Shown one piece after another: positions 24,374 to 36,719 of a stretch of DNA of 64,000 nt. The position numbers were made by a program, and so were the translations under genes. Every line of letters begins with the position of its first letter. The stretch's first letter is position 1. The DNA is from Flaccisagitta enflata (taxonomy: Eukaryota > Chaetognatha > Sagittoidea > Aphragmophora): assembly GCA_965153355.1 (NCBI GenBank), contig OZ231126.1:21452001-21516000 (forward strand), written 5' to 3'. Under the pieces are notes generated by a model, which made no database searches, was not told the DNA's origin, and saw nothing but the letters and a program-made list of their open reading frames with translations.

Positions 24374-25739
24374 AACAAGGCCGGATACACGGGCCAAGAC
24401 GGTGCGCCGGGCATTATCAATTCTTAGACCTATCCCTAGCTCCATCAGACCTATCCCGAGCTCTATCAGGCCTATCCTGAGCTCTATCATACCTATCCCG
24501 AGCTCTATCATACCTATCCCGAGCTCTATCAGACCTCTCCCGAGCCAGTCAGACCTCTCCCAAGCCTGTCAGACCTGTCCTCAGCTCTATCAGACTTATC
24601 CCCAGCTCTATCAGACCTATCCCCAGCTCTATCAGACCTATCCCCAGCTCTATCAGACCTATCCCCAGACCTATCAGACCTATCCCCAGACCTATCAGAC
24701 CTATCCCCAGACCTATCCGACCTATTTTAAACAACTTAATATAAAAGAAACTAAGGAAAATTGGTGATGGTTGGAATTTCCGACTCGGAAAGATCTTCAA
24801 AAAATCTTTCATTTGAGTTGTGTCGCGACATTGTCGCTCAAATGGTTTAGAAGCTACAGTAATTTGAAAACACACTATGTTTGCCCTTACGGTGTGTAAG
24901 CGATCATAACATGAAAACAATCTCTTAAAAAACATACTTAACTTTGTCCGATTGAGACAAAAATTGACATGGAGGTACAACATACTTCCCTCTAACAGCT
25001 CCTAAAATTTCATTCAAATCGGACAACTTTTACTATCATTTTCACCATGCAAAAGATTTCAATGTTGGTTTGCAAAACTGTGTTTTGAAGGAATTAGTGA
25101 TTAGGATTCATTAAGTGTTTTGTTTATGAAGATATGGCTAAGAAATCAAAAAATCTAAGACTCTCTTTGAGCCCTTTCAATGATCTATATTTTAGGCTCT
25201 CTTTCAAAGGAGTAATCTGAGTTTCAGCTCAAACTATTCAAAAATAAAAGTTTTTTTAAAAATTGCCTCATTTTTCGGGAATTTGAACAAGGCATAATAA
25301 AATATCATGCAAAAGTCATAGAAAACAATTTCCGATTCTCACAATATTTGAACCGGTATCAAAAGACAAACAAGTTAGACATCATTTAAAATTTCAAGGC
25401 AATCGGACAAAGTCTACTATCATTTCAGCAGCAATGAAATTATTAGCATACTGCTTTTTATGATACACCGTAGGGGTGAAAAAAGTATAGTGTTTTTAGG
25501 TGCGCCACAGCACCTCTATAAGAGGCTCTGTCTGTTGGTTGGTCGGTCACGCTCGAGTTGAAAATCTCGAAAAGAAGCAAAAGTCAATGGAAATGATTCA
25601 CATATATGCTAGGATGATTTTAAGATGCGCCATAGCATCTCTATAAGAAGCTCTGTCCGTCCGTCCGTCCATCCTTCGGCCACGCTCGAATAAAAAATCG
25701 CTAAAAGTGTTTGAAATCAATAGAAAACTCATTTCGTTC

Positions 25740-26555
25740 ATCATAAATGATACTAATATATCATAAATGGTACTAATATATCATAAATGATACTAATACA
25801 TCATAAATGATATCATGTATATCATATCATATATATCATATATATTATCATATATATCATGTATATCATATATATATAATATATCATATCATATCATATA
25901 TCTTTTCATAAATCATATATATCATATATCATATATCATATCATTTATCATATCATATATCACATCATATGTCACATCATATATCACATCATATATCATA
26001 TCATATATCATATCAAATATCATATCATATATCATATCATATATCATATATCATATCATATATCATATTATATATCATGTCATATATCACATCATATATT
26101 ATGTCATATATCATATCATATATCATATCATATATCCTGTCATACATCCTGTCATATATCCTGTCATATATCATATCATATATCATGTCATATATCATAT
26201 CATATATCATATCATATATCATATCATATCATATATCATATCATATATCATATCATATATCATATCATATATCATATCATATATCATATCATATCATATA
26301 TCATATCATATCATATATAATATCATATATCATATCACATATCATATATCATATCATATATCATATCATATATCATATCATATCATATATCATATCATAT
26401 CATATATCATATCATATATCATATATCATATCATATATCATATCATATATCATATCATATATCATATCATATATCATATCATATCATATCATATATAATA
26501 TCATATATCATATCACATATCATATATCATATCATATAATATCATGTATCAAAGG
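25740..26555. repeat. ATATC satellite (CATATCATAT / CATATATCAT units)
   Basis: It opens with three 21-bp ATCATAAATGATACTAATAT units (25742-25805), then about 750 bp of 5-bp ATATC and 12-bp ATATATCATATC units. A higher-order block of about 180 bp, ending CATATATAATATCATATATC, occurs at 26140-26330 and again at 26340-26520. Open frames of Ile-Ser-Tyr are artefacts. Confidence 0.93.
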
Positions 26556-26559
26556 TTTT

Positions 26560-26709
26560 GGCAGAAGAGGAGGAAGAAAAAGAATTTGAAGAAGAGGGAA
26601 AAAAGAAGAAAAGAAAAAAGAAGAAGAAGAAAAGAAAAGAAAAGAAAAGAAAGAAAAGAAAAGAAGAGGAGGAGAAGAGGAGGAAAAAGGAGAAGAGAGA
26701 GAGAGAGAA

Positions 26710-26781
<72 letters not shown>
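26560..26781. repeat. Purine tract GAAGAA/GAAAA and (GA)n
   Basis: GGAGGAAGAAA to AAGAAAAG repeats, then a pure GA run 26713-26781. Confidence 0.95.
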
Positions 26782-26785
<4 letters not shown>

Positions 26786-27044
26786 AATAAATATGCATCA
26801 AAATGTCTCTTTTTTTTTTTTGTGACTGGAATTTTCAGCGAGATATACTTTTTGGTCAGTTAAGGCAGTCAGTAAAGCAAAGATAGATTTCTGCTATGTT
26901 CTTGTAATTAAGTCAATAAAAGCAAAAGATTGGGGTTTCTTTTAAAATTTTGGTGTATTTTCACAAGTGGAATTGGATTTTTCATGTCGGAAGATTTAAA
27001 GGGCAAAATCCTGCTACTCGGAAGGAAAACATTTTTAAGAGGGC

Positions 27045-27134
27045 TGATCATATCATATATATCATATCATATATATCATATCATATATATCATATCATAT
27101 ATCATACATATCATATATATCATAAATGATAGTA
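27045..27134. repeat. Second block of ATATC satellite
   Basis: CATATCATATATATCAT units ending in ATCATAAATGATAGTAATAT, the same 21-bp unit that opens the main block at 25742. It lies next to the inverted 21-bp array of D1. Confidence 0.9.
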
Positions 27135-27703
27135 ATATAATCACCTACGGTTAGGTCTTATAGAGCTGGGGATAGGTCGGATAGATCTGGTGATAGGTCA
27201 GACAGGTCTTAGGATAGGTCTGATAGAGCTGGTGATAGGTCTGATAGAGCTTGGGAAAGGTCTGATAGAGCTCGGGAGAGGCCTGATAGAGCTCGGGATA
27301 GGTCTCATAGAGCTAGGAATGGTCTGATAGAGCTAGGGATAGGTCTGATGGAGCTAGGGATAGCTATGGATTGATGATGCCCGGCGGGATAGGTCTGATA
27401 GAGCTAGAAATGGTCTGATAGAGCTAGGGATAGGTCTGATGGAGCTAGGGATAGCTATGAATAAATAACGCTCGGCGCACCGTCTTGGCCCGTGTATCCG
27501 GCCTTGTTCAAATTAATGTAGCATCTAAACCATTTAAGTGACAATGTTGCGACACAACTCAGATGAAAGATCTTTCCAAGATCTTTCCAACCATCACCAA
27601 TTTTCCTTAGTTTCTTTCAAATTAAGTCGGTTAAAAAAAGTTGTAAAAATCCGCCATTTTTTATGATGCCAAGGTTATAGAGGTGCTATGGCGCACCTAA
27701 AAA

Positions 27704-27740
27704 CTTATGGGTCCAGTCCCTTGAAATCCGTAGAACCAAT
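27704..27740 (+). mobile_element. Right part of L3 beyond K
   Basis: CTTATGGGTCCAGTCCCTTG, AAATCCGTAGAACC aligns with CTATTGGTCCCCTTAAATCC, GTTAGAGC in intact L1. This is the continuation expected if K inserted into L3. The outermost TIR bases are no longer recognisable. Confidence 0.7.
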
Positions 27741-27810
27741 GATATTGCCTTTGCCCATCTGCAGGCGACAATCCGACTACTTCTTGGTCCGGTTTCTGGT
27801 CTTCATTTAC

Positions 27811-28085
27811 AGTCGCGCGCAGGCAACTTTAGAACTTGCTGTGTTGGTTCATCCGTCTGTCGGTTTGTCCGTAACCAAGTCAAAACGCTAGCGTTTTTAG
27901 ATGCGTCATCGCATCTCTATAATAAGCTGCGTCCATCGGTTGGTCGGTTGGTTGGTTGGTAACGCATTCATCAAAAACATCAAAATCATGCATTTTTTTC
28001 AACAAAAAAGTAGTTCTAACATTCATAAAAAAACATTCAATCATGAAAACATTCATTCGTAAAAACATTTATTCATAAAAAACAT
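27811..28085 (-). mobile_element. Two adjacent hairpin ends (A-like, then D-like)
   Basis: 27811-27828 is a decayed hairpin (AGTCGCGCGCAGGCAACT) with a GTCTGTCGGTTTGTCC core. 27899-27916 is a perfect D-type hairpin AGATGCG-TCAT-CGCATCT with CTATAATAAGCTGCGTCC and a GGTTGGTTGG core. After it, ATTCATAAAAAACATTCATT units (about 20 bp) repeat to 28092. Confidence 0.72.
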
Positions 28086-28186
28086 TCATTCAAAGTCGAA
28101 GAGGACGCATCGTTGGCCTACTTGGCCTTGTTTTGCTACTCCTCTCCTGCCCACCTGTCCGCTACTAAGGTGTTTATGCAGACCTT

Positions 28187-28530
28187 TTTTAGAGCGAGCC
28201 CGCAAGCCCGTGGCTCTCTTTTTAGGCAGTGGCCCCAAAGGGGACGAATTCCTGTAGAACACAGGGGCACTTTTGCTTGTCCGTCCGTCCGGCTGTCCGT
28301 TCATACATTAGTCCTCCCAGGCCCTCACGGACCTGAAATTTGCCCTCTCAGGCCTGAAATCTGTTCTCAGGCCTGAAATCTGAGAGGGCGGGGGGGGGAG
28401 TAACAAAGGGACGGATGGACGGACGGATGGATGGACGGATGAACAAGCGAAAGTCACCCTTTGTCCTACAGGACTTTGTCCCCGTCGGGGCCACTGCCCT
28501 GCTTCCTCTTGTTCCGCTTCACAACCATGC
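28187..28530. mobile_element. Palindromic family E element (E7)
   Basis: Inverted arms: GGCAGTGGCCCCAAAGGGG, TTCCTGTAGAACACAGGGG, GTCCGTCCGTCC on the left; GGACGGACGGATGG, TTTGTCCTACAGGACTTTG, GGGGCCACTGCCC on the right. The centre has AGGCCTGAAATCTG units. It has both ends, so it shows the complete long-TIR architecture of the E group. GAGCCCG..CGGGCTC sequences lie just outside both arms (28195-28225, 28585-28605). Confidence 0.78.
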
Positions 28531-28964
28531 AAAGCATATTGCCCTTGGGTGACCTGTTCACTGTCGGGCTCTCACTTCTTGCTGGCTCTGAGCCCGGCGG
28601 GCTCTCTCTGATATGCTGAGACATGTAAGCGCAGGGGTGTATATAAATGAGTCGCTTTTGCTTTTTCCCCCCTGCCTTTGATTTTCTTACCCGCAACGCG
28701 TTTTAAAATCTATGATTTTCTTCCCCATAAGGCAGTGAAACAGTGTAGTTAAGGTTTAAACAGTGTTAAATTGTGTTTTACTAATCAGTATTTATAATTT
28801 GGTATTGCCAAACGTTATGTTTTCCCCAAATTTCTTATATTTCATTTTTCACCCTTTGATTTTCTTCCCCATCTCCAAACCCTTTGATTTTTCTAGAATT
28901 GGGTAATTTCACACACTTTTTAACTCTATCAATATGCATGGATAGACTGACGGACGGGTGAAGA

Positions 28965-28969
28965 GGTAA

Positions 28970-29000
<31 letters not shown>

Positions 29001-29066
29001 GGAAAAAGACAGAAAGAAAGGAAAAAAGAAAGGAAAAAAGACAGGGAGAAAAAGAGAAAGAAAGCG

Positions 29067-29137
<71 letters not shown>

Positions 29138-29140
29138 AAA
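28965..29140. repeat. (AAAG)n tract
   Basis: AAAG units with GACAG and GGAAAA interruptions, purine-only on the plus strand. Confidence 0.96.
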
Positions 29141-29941
29141 GTACAATAAAAGAGAAAGGTTAAGTAGGCCAACAAGGTGCGCCGTGTGAATTGTCAAACC
29201 TTTTCGTTAACAACCAACAGACCAACCAACCAAATGACTGACCTGATAATGAAAGTAAGAAGTTAAAATGGCTTTCCTGTGAAAAAAGGAACTTTCACTT
29301 TGCCAAGCCGCAACACGCCGAACTGACAAGCTTGATCCTAGTGGAATTTTGCCTAGTGGAATTTTGCCGACGTGTTCACTCCCAAATACAAAACACAAAG
29401 AAGCAGACATTTAAAAAGTACCAAAACCGTCTATTTGATCATAAACCCTATTTGGAGGAATTCAGTAAGGTGGCGAAAAAAAGTAGAGAAATGAAAGCAC
29501 TTCTCGTGCGTTGGCGGGGAAGCGACCTATGCGAATCGAAGCAAAAGACGATGATCTTCATTGGAAATACGACACGATCGATACGTCTGAAGAAGTATGG
29601 GAGGTAGAGCAGAAACATGTAGTTTGGTAACACTAATAGTTGCGTAGGGCCTTGGGGCATGTGTCAAACGTCATATGGTTGGTATCGGTTAAAAGTATAG
29701 GTCATCCCCTTTCTAACTAATATGCGTATCAGGACTTTCTCTTGACGTGAAAGATGAGATAATTTTTTGAAATTTTTTTCTTGGGTCAGCCATGTAGTCA
29801 CATTTTAAAATACCATCGCGAAACGTCTGATGCTGATTGTGTTTGCTCCGCTCTGTTTGAAAGAGGAATCAGAGGCGAACCAGAAAAACATATTCTATAG
29901 CTTGAGTAGGGTCGCTGCCTTAGGTAATTTTATGGTCGAAA

Positions 29942-30308
29942 AAAAGCCCAGTGTGGGCTGGGTTTAGGGCCCAAGAGGCTGGATTTGAGGCCAAGAGGCT
30001 GGATTTGAGGCCTGAGAGGTGGGATTTGAGGCCTGAGAAGCTGGATTTGAGGCCTGAAAGGCCAGATTTGAGGCCTGAGAGGCCAGATTTGAGGCCTGAG
30101 AGGCTGGATTTGAGGCCTGAGAGGCTGGATTTGAGGCCTGAGAAGCTGGATTCGAGGCCTGAGAGGCTGGATTCGAGGCCTGAGAGGCTGGATTCGAGGC
30201 CTGAGAAGCTTTGGGGGGGGGGGGACATACGGACGGACGTACGGACGGACATGAAATTCTGTGTCCTACAGGACATCGGCCCTTTGGGGCCGCTGCCCAA
30301 AAAAGTGC
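29942..30308 (+). mobile_element. Family E element with 19-bp GGATTTGAGGCCTGAGAG array (E6)
   Basis: About 13 units close to GCTGGATTTGAGGCCTGAGA (29970-30205), then a G run, CGGACGGACGTACGGACGG, TGTGTCCTACAGGACATCGG, and the hairpin CGGCCCT-TTG-GGGCCG with CTGCCC. The left arm is missing or too decayed to place. Confidence 0.8.
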
Positions 30309-30335
30309 CCAATCGATAAGAGGAAAGTGAAAGAA

Positions 30336-30337
<2 letters not shown>

Positions 30338-30395
<58 letters not shown>
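30338..30395. repeat. (GA)n microsatellite
   Basis: GA run between elements E6 and C2. Confidence 0.97.
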
Positions 30396-30397
<2 letters not shown>

Positions 30398-30435
30398 TGC
30401 AGCCTAGGGCCCCTCCCATTCAAGGGACTATAACT

Positions 30436-30592
30436 AACAAGGCCGGATACACGGCCATCAGTTGCGGACGGGTGGACAGGGGCAGAAATGCGCGTTTTCC
30501 CTCTTTTCGACTTGATGGTTATGGACCGACCGATGGACCAACTGACGGACGGACAAAGCCTCATATAGAGTTGCGTGTCTGCAACTAAAAAA
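30436..30592 (+). mobile_element. Hairpin-ended element, A/C hybrid (C2)
   Basis: Start AACAAGGCCGGATACACGGC (family A end) but AGTTGCGGACGGGTGGACAG block, TTTTCGACTTG, GGACCGACCGATGG core, AAAGCCTCATATAGAG, and C-type hairpin AGTTGC-GTGTCT-GCAACT (30569-30586), then an A run. It joins an A-type left end to a C-type right end, so the two families exchange ends. Confidence 0.82.
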
Positions 30593-31100
30593 AAATTCTT
30601 TTTTATCATCCTGTCATCTCTTTTTTTCTTATTTTCTTCCTTCCTTATTTTCTTTTTTTTTTTCTATCTTTCATTTTTTCATTTTTTCATTTTTTTTTTT
30701 GTTTTTGTTTTTTCTTTTTTTCTTTTCTTTCTTTCTCTCTTTCTTTCTTTCTATCTTTCTTTTGTTCACTCCTTCTTTCTTTTCCTCTTTCTATCTATCT
30801 TTCTTTCTTTTTTTTCGTTCCCTTCTGTTCCTTCCACAATTTTCCAACAAGCTTTGAATGCATTTCCTAGGAGCGGCGCTCCTCGCTCCTTCAAAATATG
30901 ACGCCTGCTGTTTATCTTCATCAAAGCAATAAATCAAAATGCATTGAGAGTCCATTGTCCAATTGATTGAATGTCTTTCTCTATGTCCCTGTTTCTCTGT
31001 CTCTGTCTCTGTCTCTCTCTGTCTCTATCTTGCTCTCTCGCTCTCTTCCTCCCTTCCTTTCTTCCTCCTCTCTCCCCCCCTCTCGTTTTTTAGCGATTCA
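30593..31100. repeat. Pyrimidine-rich TTTC / CTCT tracts
   Basis: 30600-30830 is TTTC/TTTTTC-rich; 30975-31085 is CTCTGT-rich. Between them (30835-30960) is ordinary sequence without an ORF. Confidence 0.85.
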
Positions 31101-31355
31101 GCCGATTCAGATAGCAAAATTTTCAAAATGAGACCAATTTCTGTAGATAAGATTTGAAAAATTGATGCTACAGAATCAATGGTAGGGCGAAAATTATTTT
31201 TTCGCCATGTGGCCGATCTGTCATGGCAAATTTTTCGCCTTTTGGCATTTTCGCTTTCAGAAGATACACCCGCTCGAACCATCGCGCTTTTGTTCTCGCT
31301 TTTGTTCCGCATGCTCTCATTTTGAGCGGCGCAAATACACACCATGAATATCTTC

Positions 31356-31700
<345 letters not shown>

Positions 31701-31970
31701 TGCGTGCGTGTGTTTGCACTGTCAATTGCACAACCGCATAGGTCTTCTTCCCTTAATGTACCAAGAAAGAAAAGAAAGTATTGTGACTAATTTTGTCTCA
31801 TATATCCGACGATACCTTCACGAAACTTCATCGCATGCAAATGGCGTCGTTAACACACAAGAGTCTTGCATAAAAACAATCACTAATTCTTTGTTTTTTG
31901 ACTCTTGGTAATCTTCTGAAGCGACTTTTTAAATCTTGATCGACGATTTCAATTCGTTAATTGCATCATT

Positions 31971-32373
<403 letters not shown>

Positions 32374-32539
32374 GGAAAAAGTGAGAGAAGAAGACGAAAA
32401 TTCGACGAGAGGGAAGGATAGAAAAAGCGTTTTTGACTTTTAGACACTAATGACGGTCTAAAGCCTTTTCTACCAACTCACGTCGCTGTGAATAAAACGA
32501 AGGAAATTCAAAATCTTTATTCAATTCCACCCCTCTTTT

Positions 32540-32702
<163 letters not shown>

Positions 32703-32997
32703 GCACACACACACAACCACACACACAGAGCTTTTTTTGCCGTTCTTTTTCTCTCTGTGTACGCCTCACACGCTCTCTATCGCCTCGGCTTGAAACGAAA
32801 TTTTCACAAAAAAAGAAGGGAAAAAAAGAAAAAGAAAAACTCATTCACATGCAAATGAATTTTCTGCTTTGCACATTGTTTGCATTCTTGGCATTGTTAG
32901 CGTCACTCAAAACTCTCTCGGATTTTGACGGATGAGACAAACAAATGGAGGAAAAGATGCAGAAGGGGATTTGGTTCGGGATGGTGAAAGCCAGGTT

Positions 32998-33101
32998 CGA
33001 TGGATGGATGGATGGATGGATGGATGGATGGATGGATGGATGGATGGATGGATGGATGGATGGATGGATGGATGGATGGATGGATGGATGGATGGATGGA
33101 A
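32998..33101. repeat. (GATG)n tetranucleotide array
   Basis: About 25 perfect GGAT units. Open frames on both strands (Trp-Met-Asp-Gly, Ile-His-Pro-Ser) are artefacts. Confidence 0.98.
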
Positions 33102-34203
33102 GAAAGATGGCAAAGTTTAACAGGATGGAGGTTGAATAGTAAACGGTATCCGATGATGGAGATGGAATTTTGGTGAGGGAGCCAGGATGATTCAAAAAAA
33201 TACAAAACAAACCAAAATACGGAGGTTTCCGTCTTCCTAAGAACTCTTACAAAAAACTCAAACAAAACAAGTGGTGCAGGTACAAGAGGCCCTCCCCCAT
33301 TTATTTAAGTCGGGGTATAATAAGGAGTACGGTTCCACTTGTCATACCGTCGTGACGGGATATATTCTTCTGTGTGTATGTTGACAATAGCGCGGAGATG
33401 AGGCCACATTTTCCATAGAGGACCGAGCAAGGAAAGATAGCTATTAAACTCATGAGCAGTATGCAGCTTTCACGGTTTGTAATTCACGGTGATGTAATTT
33501 GAGTAAAACAACCGCAGTTGATTGTGTAGTATCGGTTGTTTGATAACACTCAAGAGTCTTCTACAGAGGCAACGATTTGCACCAAATGATAGGATGGGCA
33601 TAATGGTAAGAGGTAAAGGTAAAGGTACCTGCTGTAAGATCAATAATGGCACGATGTGGAGAGAAGGAAGGGATGTTAGAGCGGTAACCGTGGAGTCGGT
33701 TGCTATGTCGGTAGAACTAGCTAAAAAAAATTTCGACATGAGTTTGAGCCTGAGCCTATAGCGGCATGTTTTTGGGCGCGAGGCTGGGCTTTAAGCGGCA
33801 TGAGTTTGGGCGTGAGGTTGAGCGGCATGCGCGAAGGGATTTGGAACGAAAAATACCGACAGATATGGAAGAAAAGAGCCAAAAAGGAGGAACCAACCAA
33901 GAATAATGAATCGTAAACGTACAAAAATGAAGAGGAAAAAAAGAAGAAGAACCTTTAATTTCCCGAGATAAGCAAACATTCCGGATGCAGCTTGGCTCAG
34001 AGGGAAAGAATAATATATTGGAGAAAAAAAGATGGTGGGAGATGGAAATAGAGAATCCAGTTGAAGTAAAATGAGAGAGTTTTTGTTCGAGAGGCTTCAT
34101 GATGATTACTACAAAACGTTGTAAGTTCAAAGCCTTTGCTTTGTACCTAAAATATGTCCACCTCCTCCTCTAGTAGGGGATCTTTCATTTTAGATTACAT
34201 GTA
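33102..34203. other. Non-genic stretch
   Basis: A short imperfect direct repeat of GCGGCATG..TTTGGGCGYGAGG occurs at 33762-33830. I see no gene. Confidence 0.45.
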
Positions 34204-34375
34204 CAGTTGAGCTTCACTAGAGCGCATTTCAAGGGATCGAGTAGAATTACGTCTTACAGTGAACTACAAAATGATGTCTTACAGTGAACTTAAAAATCTC
34301 TCATGGGACTGTAAGTAGTATGCCTCATTGGCGGGCTTGCCTTTTTAGCTGGTGCGCTCTAGCGGTGCTCCACTG
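34204..34375. mobile_element. Pogo/Tigger-like MITE O with TA flanks
   Basis: Left CAGTTGAGCTTCACTAGAGC, right inverted CAGTGGAGCACCGCTAGAGC, both followed by GCA. It is flanked by TA on both sides (34202-34203, 34376-34377). 172 bp. A 24-bp GTCTTACAGTGAACT.. motif is repeated internally. TIRs starting CAGT and a TA target fit the Tc1/mariner-pogo superfamily. Confidence 0.83.
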
Positions 34376-34496
34376 TACATGTAACAGCTGATGAGCTGAT
34401 CCGGCCCGACCATCTCCATTTCCTCATGTAAAACCTCGACAGGACAGGAATTAGAGTCAGGCGCTTGGGTGGGTAAGGGCAGTATCAGGAAGTCTA

Positions 34497-34625
34497 ACCA
34501 AACATTTGGGCAGGAGCCGTGAAACAAATACTGTCCATAAGGGCCAAATTCGGTGAAATTTACGGACTTAAGGAGGGGTGGACCAACGGGCTGATTGGGT
34601 GAGACAGACAGAAAGACTAAGCGGG
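34497..34625 (+). mobile_element. Decayed family A fragment
   Basis: ACATTTGGGCAGGAGCCGTG and AAGGGCCAAATTC, then GGACCAACGGGCTGATTGGG and GACTAAGCGGGTG. Block order as in A1, but the hairpin is lost. Confidence 0.55.
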
Positions 34626-35869
34626 TGCTTGCTTCAAGAAAATACGGAAAAAAGATAGACAAACATAAATGGTTGAAGACCGGAGTAAGCAAGAAAGATC
34701 AAAAAAGACAGAAAAAAAGAAACGAGAAAGATGAAAGAGACGAAGAGAAAATATCCGTCAAGGAACGGAATATAAAGGCGGAAATTATATAAAGCCGCCG
34801 ATGACGTTTGAACCTCGCGATGCCGTTTACTTGCCAAACGCACTGCCGAAACCAAGAAAAAGAAAAGAAAAAGAAAGGAAAAGAAACAGAAATAGAAAAG
34901 ATAAAAAAAGAAAAAAGAAAAAAGAAAAAGAGAAAGGAAAAAAGGCGTCGTGTTTAACCAAGAACGACGATGGAGGAGGAACTGAACAAACCATTCTATA
35001 TTTGGGGGTTGGGTGATAAAAGATGGCCTTAATAAGACGGAGAAGATAGGGGAAGTTGGGGGTTGGGAGTTAAAAGCTACTTTATCGTGTTGGATGTCAG
35101 TTAAAAGTGGAAAAAAGTAAAAATGGCACCTTGTTCAACTGAAACAGAGAAGGATAATCGACAAAAGATTAACCAGATAGAAAAGATGGTGAGTCAAAAT
35201 GGCATTATTAGCGGGTAATTTAGGTATGAGATTTGGAGCTGGGAGGAATCAACCACATTACAGGTATGGGTGGCGCTGTGGGTGCGTGATAAGGATGTGG
35301 AGCAGGTGATGACTGAGTCAAGATCGCCACAGTAAATGGTAAGTGGGTAAGTTGATTTATGGTAGGGAGGAATAGATGGATGGGATGTGGTGAGTGAGGC
35401 CACATTACATTGCCAAAAAAGTAGCTCATGGAAACTGATGATTTCCTTAATTTAAATCACAACGCTTAGAAAAGTACGATAACGCAAAAAGAACATTTCT
35501 TCGTTTAACGCTGTCACGTTGAAATAAAGCATATGATATATAGGCATATGATACATGGAATCGACAGTGTCAGTTTATCAGAGTTTGTACTTTGAAGAAA
35601 CGGGTAATCTAAACACAGCTCTCCATAAAAACCTCAAGAGGTTCGGTAAGTTTTGAGTGAGGGAAGTGAGATTCTGGAAGATATTGAGGTAGGAAGTTGT
35701 TGGTTTGACAGATGGAGGTCGACTTTGACTGATATGGAGATGTCACTGCCAAAGTGCCAAAGAGTGAGACTTGGAAGAGGAAAAGGAAAAATAGATGCAG
35801 AGTTATACAATGGGATTCCCGACATTCCCGTTCCTGAATTGCGAGAGGTTTTTGTATTACTGCCCCTGC
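34626..35869. other. Purine-rich then mixed stretch without a supported gene
   Basis: 34855-34945 is an AAAGAAAAG tract. The rest holds small open frames on both strands with no domain. Confidence 0.45.
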
Positions 35870-35919
35870 CCAACTGTCCGGCGTAGGCACCTGTGATGCC
35901 GTGTATCAGGCCTTGTTGA
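35870..35919 (-). mobile_element. Isolated family A/C non-hairpin end
   Basis: TGCCCCTGCCCAACTGTCCG, GCACCTGTGATGCCGTGTAT, CAGGCCTTGTT. Only this end is present. Confidence 0.55.
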
Positions 35920-35945
35920 TTGATTGTTATCGATCTCTCTCATCA

Positions 35946-36316
35946 TCAGCTTATCCATGGGAAACACCGATGATAGGCAGATATCGTATCAACAGTTAGG
36001 CGAGGCGAGGTGATGTCGCCACCTAATCCATCAGATTCATATCTGTCATTGCAGTTGATAGCAATCGCATCGCCAATCGCAATTGCGTGATCTCGTGTTG
36101 TCGTCATCGACCCAATCCAATAGTAAACATTTTTAAGTGCCGTAACACGGTTTCGCCAAACTGGCAGTGGGCTAAGGTGGAGAACGACACAAGTAGTCCT
36201 AGAGACATCGGCGGTACCCACTGTGATAGGTACAGTGATAGGTGCACTCGATAAAGCAAGCCTTCCGACAAACAGGCACTGTGTTACAGATACAATATTT
36301 GGTGGTAGCTGACCAG
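35946..36316 (-). other. Unrecognised open frame of complex sequence, possible exon
   Basis: A minus-strand frame stays open for about 120 codons from near 36316 to a TGA at 35946-35948. Residues include APITVPITVGTADVSRTTC and VYYWIGSMTTTRDHAIAIG. Base use is balanced, unlike the simple-repeat frames elsewhere. A CAG at 36317-36319 could be a splice acceptor. A second minus frame (ending 36199) and a plus frame (36242-36436) overlap, so the reading direction is not settled. I do not recognise a family. Confidence 0.2.
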
Positions 36317-36446
36317 TTCATCTTTAACGCCGTCTGTAATTCTACAGCGGCTGTTGCTGCAGTCGTGCCGCGTGCCCAATATGGGTACATGAGTCTCCAG
36401 CCATCGTTACGGCAAACATTGTCGGCCGCGCGGTAACCGACTACAG

Positions 36447-36580
<134 letters not shown>

Positions 36581-36719
36581 GTGGCAATAGGGGGAGTAAA
36601 TGCTAACCAAGTTGCCACGGTTATGAATGGCAATGTAACTTGTTTCTATGGTGGCGGCTTGCAACATCATCGATGGATATGAACAAACAACGTCAGAGAG
36701 TTAAGAAAAGTACCACAAG

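Larger units (their letters stand above)
25498..27508 (-). mobile_element. Hairpin-ended element D1 nested in K
   Basis: Hairpin AGGTGC-GCCACA-GCACCT (25498-25515), CTATAAGAGGCTCTGTC, and a short GGTT core. A second hairpin block AGATGC-GCCATA-GCATCT (25623-25640) with its own GTCCGTCCGTCC core, then the ATATC satellite, a purine tract, and a 21-bp array inverted relative to that of K (27150-27440). It ends GGCCCGTGTATCCGGCCTTGTT. The second hairpin means D1 may itself contain another truncated copy. Confidence 0.68.
24374..27703 (+). mobile_element. Long hairpin-ended element K, 3.3 kb
   Basis: Start AACAAGGCCGGATACACGGG, CCAAGACGGTGCGCCGGGC, then a 21-bp array (24420-24720, about 15 copies of AGCTCTATCAGACCTATCCC). 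A GAAACTAAGGAAAATTGGTG segment at 24745 returns inverted at 27590-27610. The terminal hairpin is AGGTGC-TATGGC-GCACCT (27681-27698), then AAAAA. Its edges are fixed because it splits L3. About 2 kb of its interior is the nested element D1. Confidence 0.75.

Noticed and set aside
24309-24767. 152-codon frame with Gln-Thr-Tyr-Pro repeats
   Set aside because: The 21-bp array is a multiple of three and so stays open by chance; it lies within a mobile element with no other coding signal.
25815-26589. 227- and 206-codon Ile-Ser-Tyr frames
   Set aside because: Created by the ATATC satellite.
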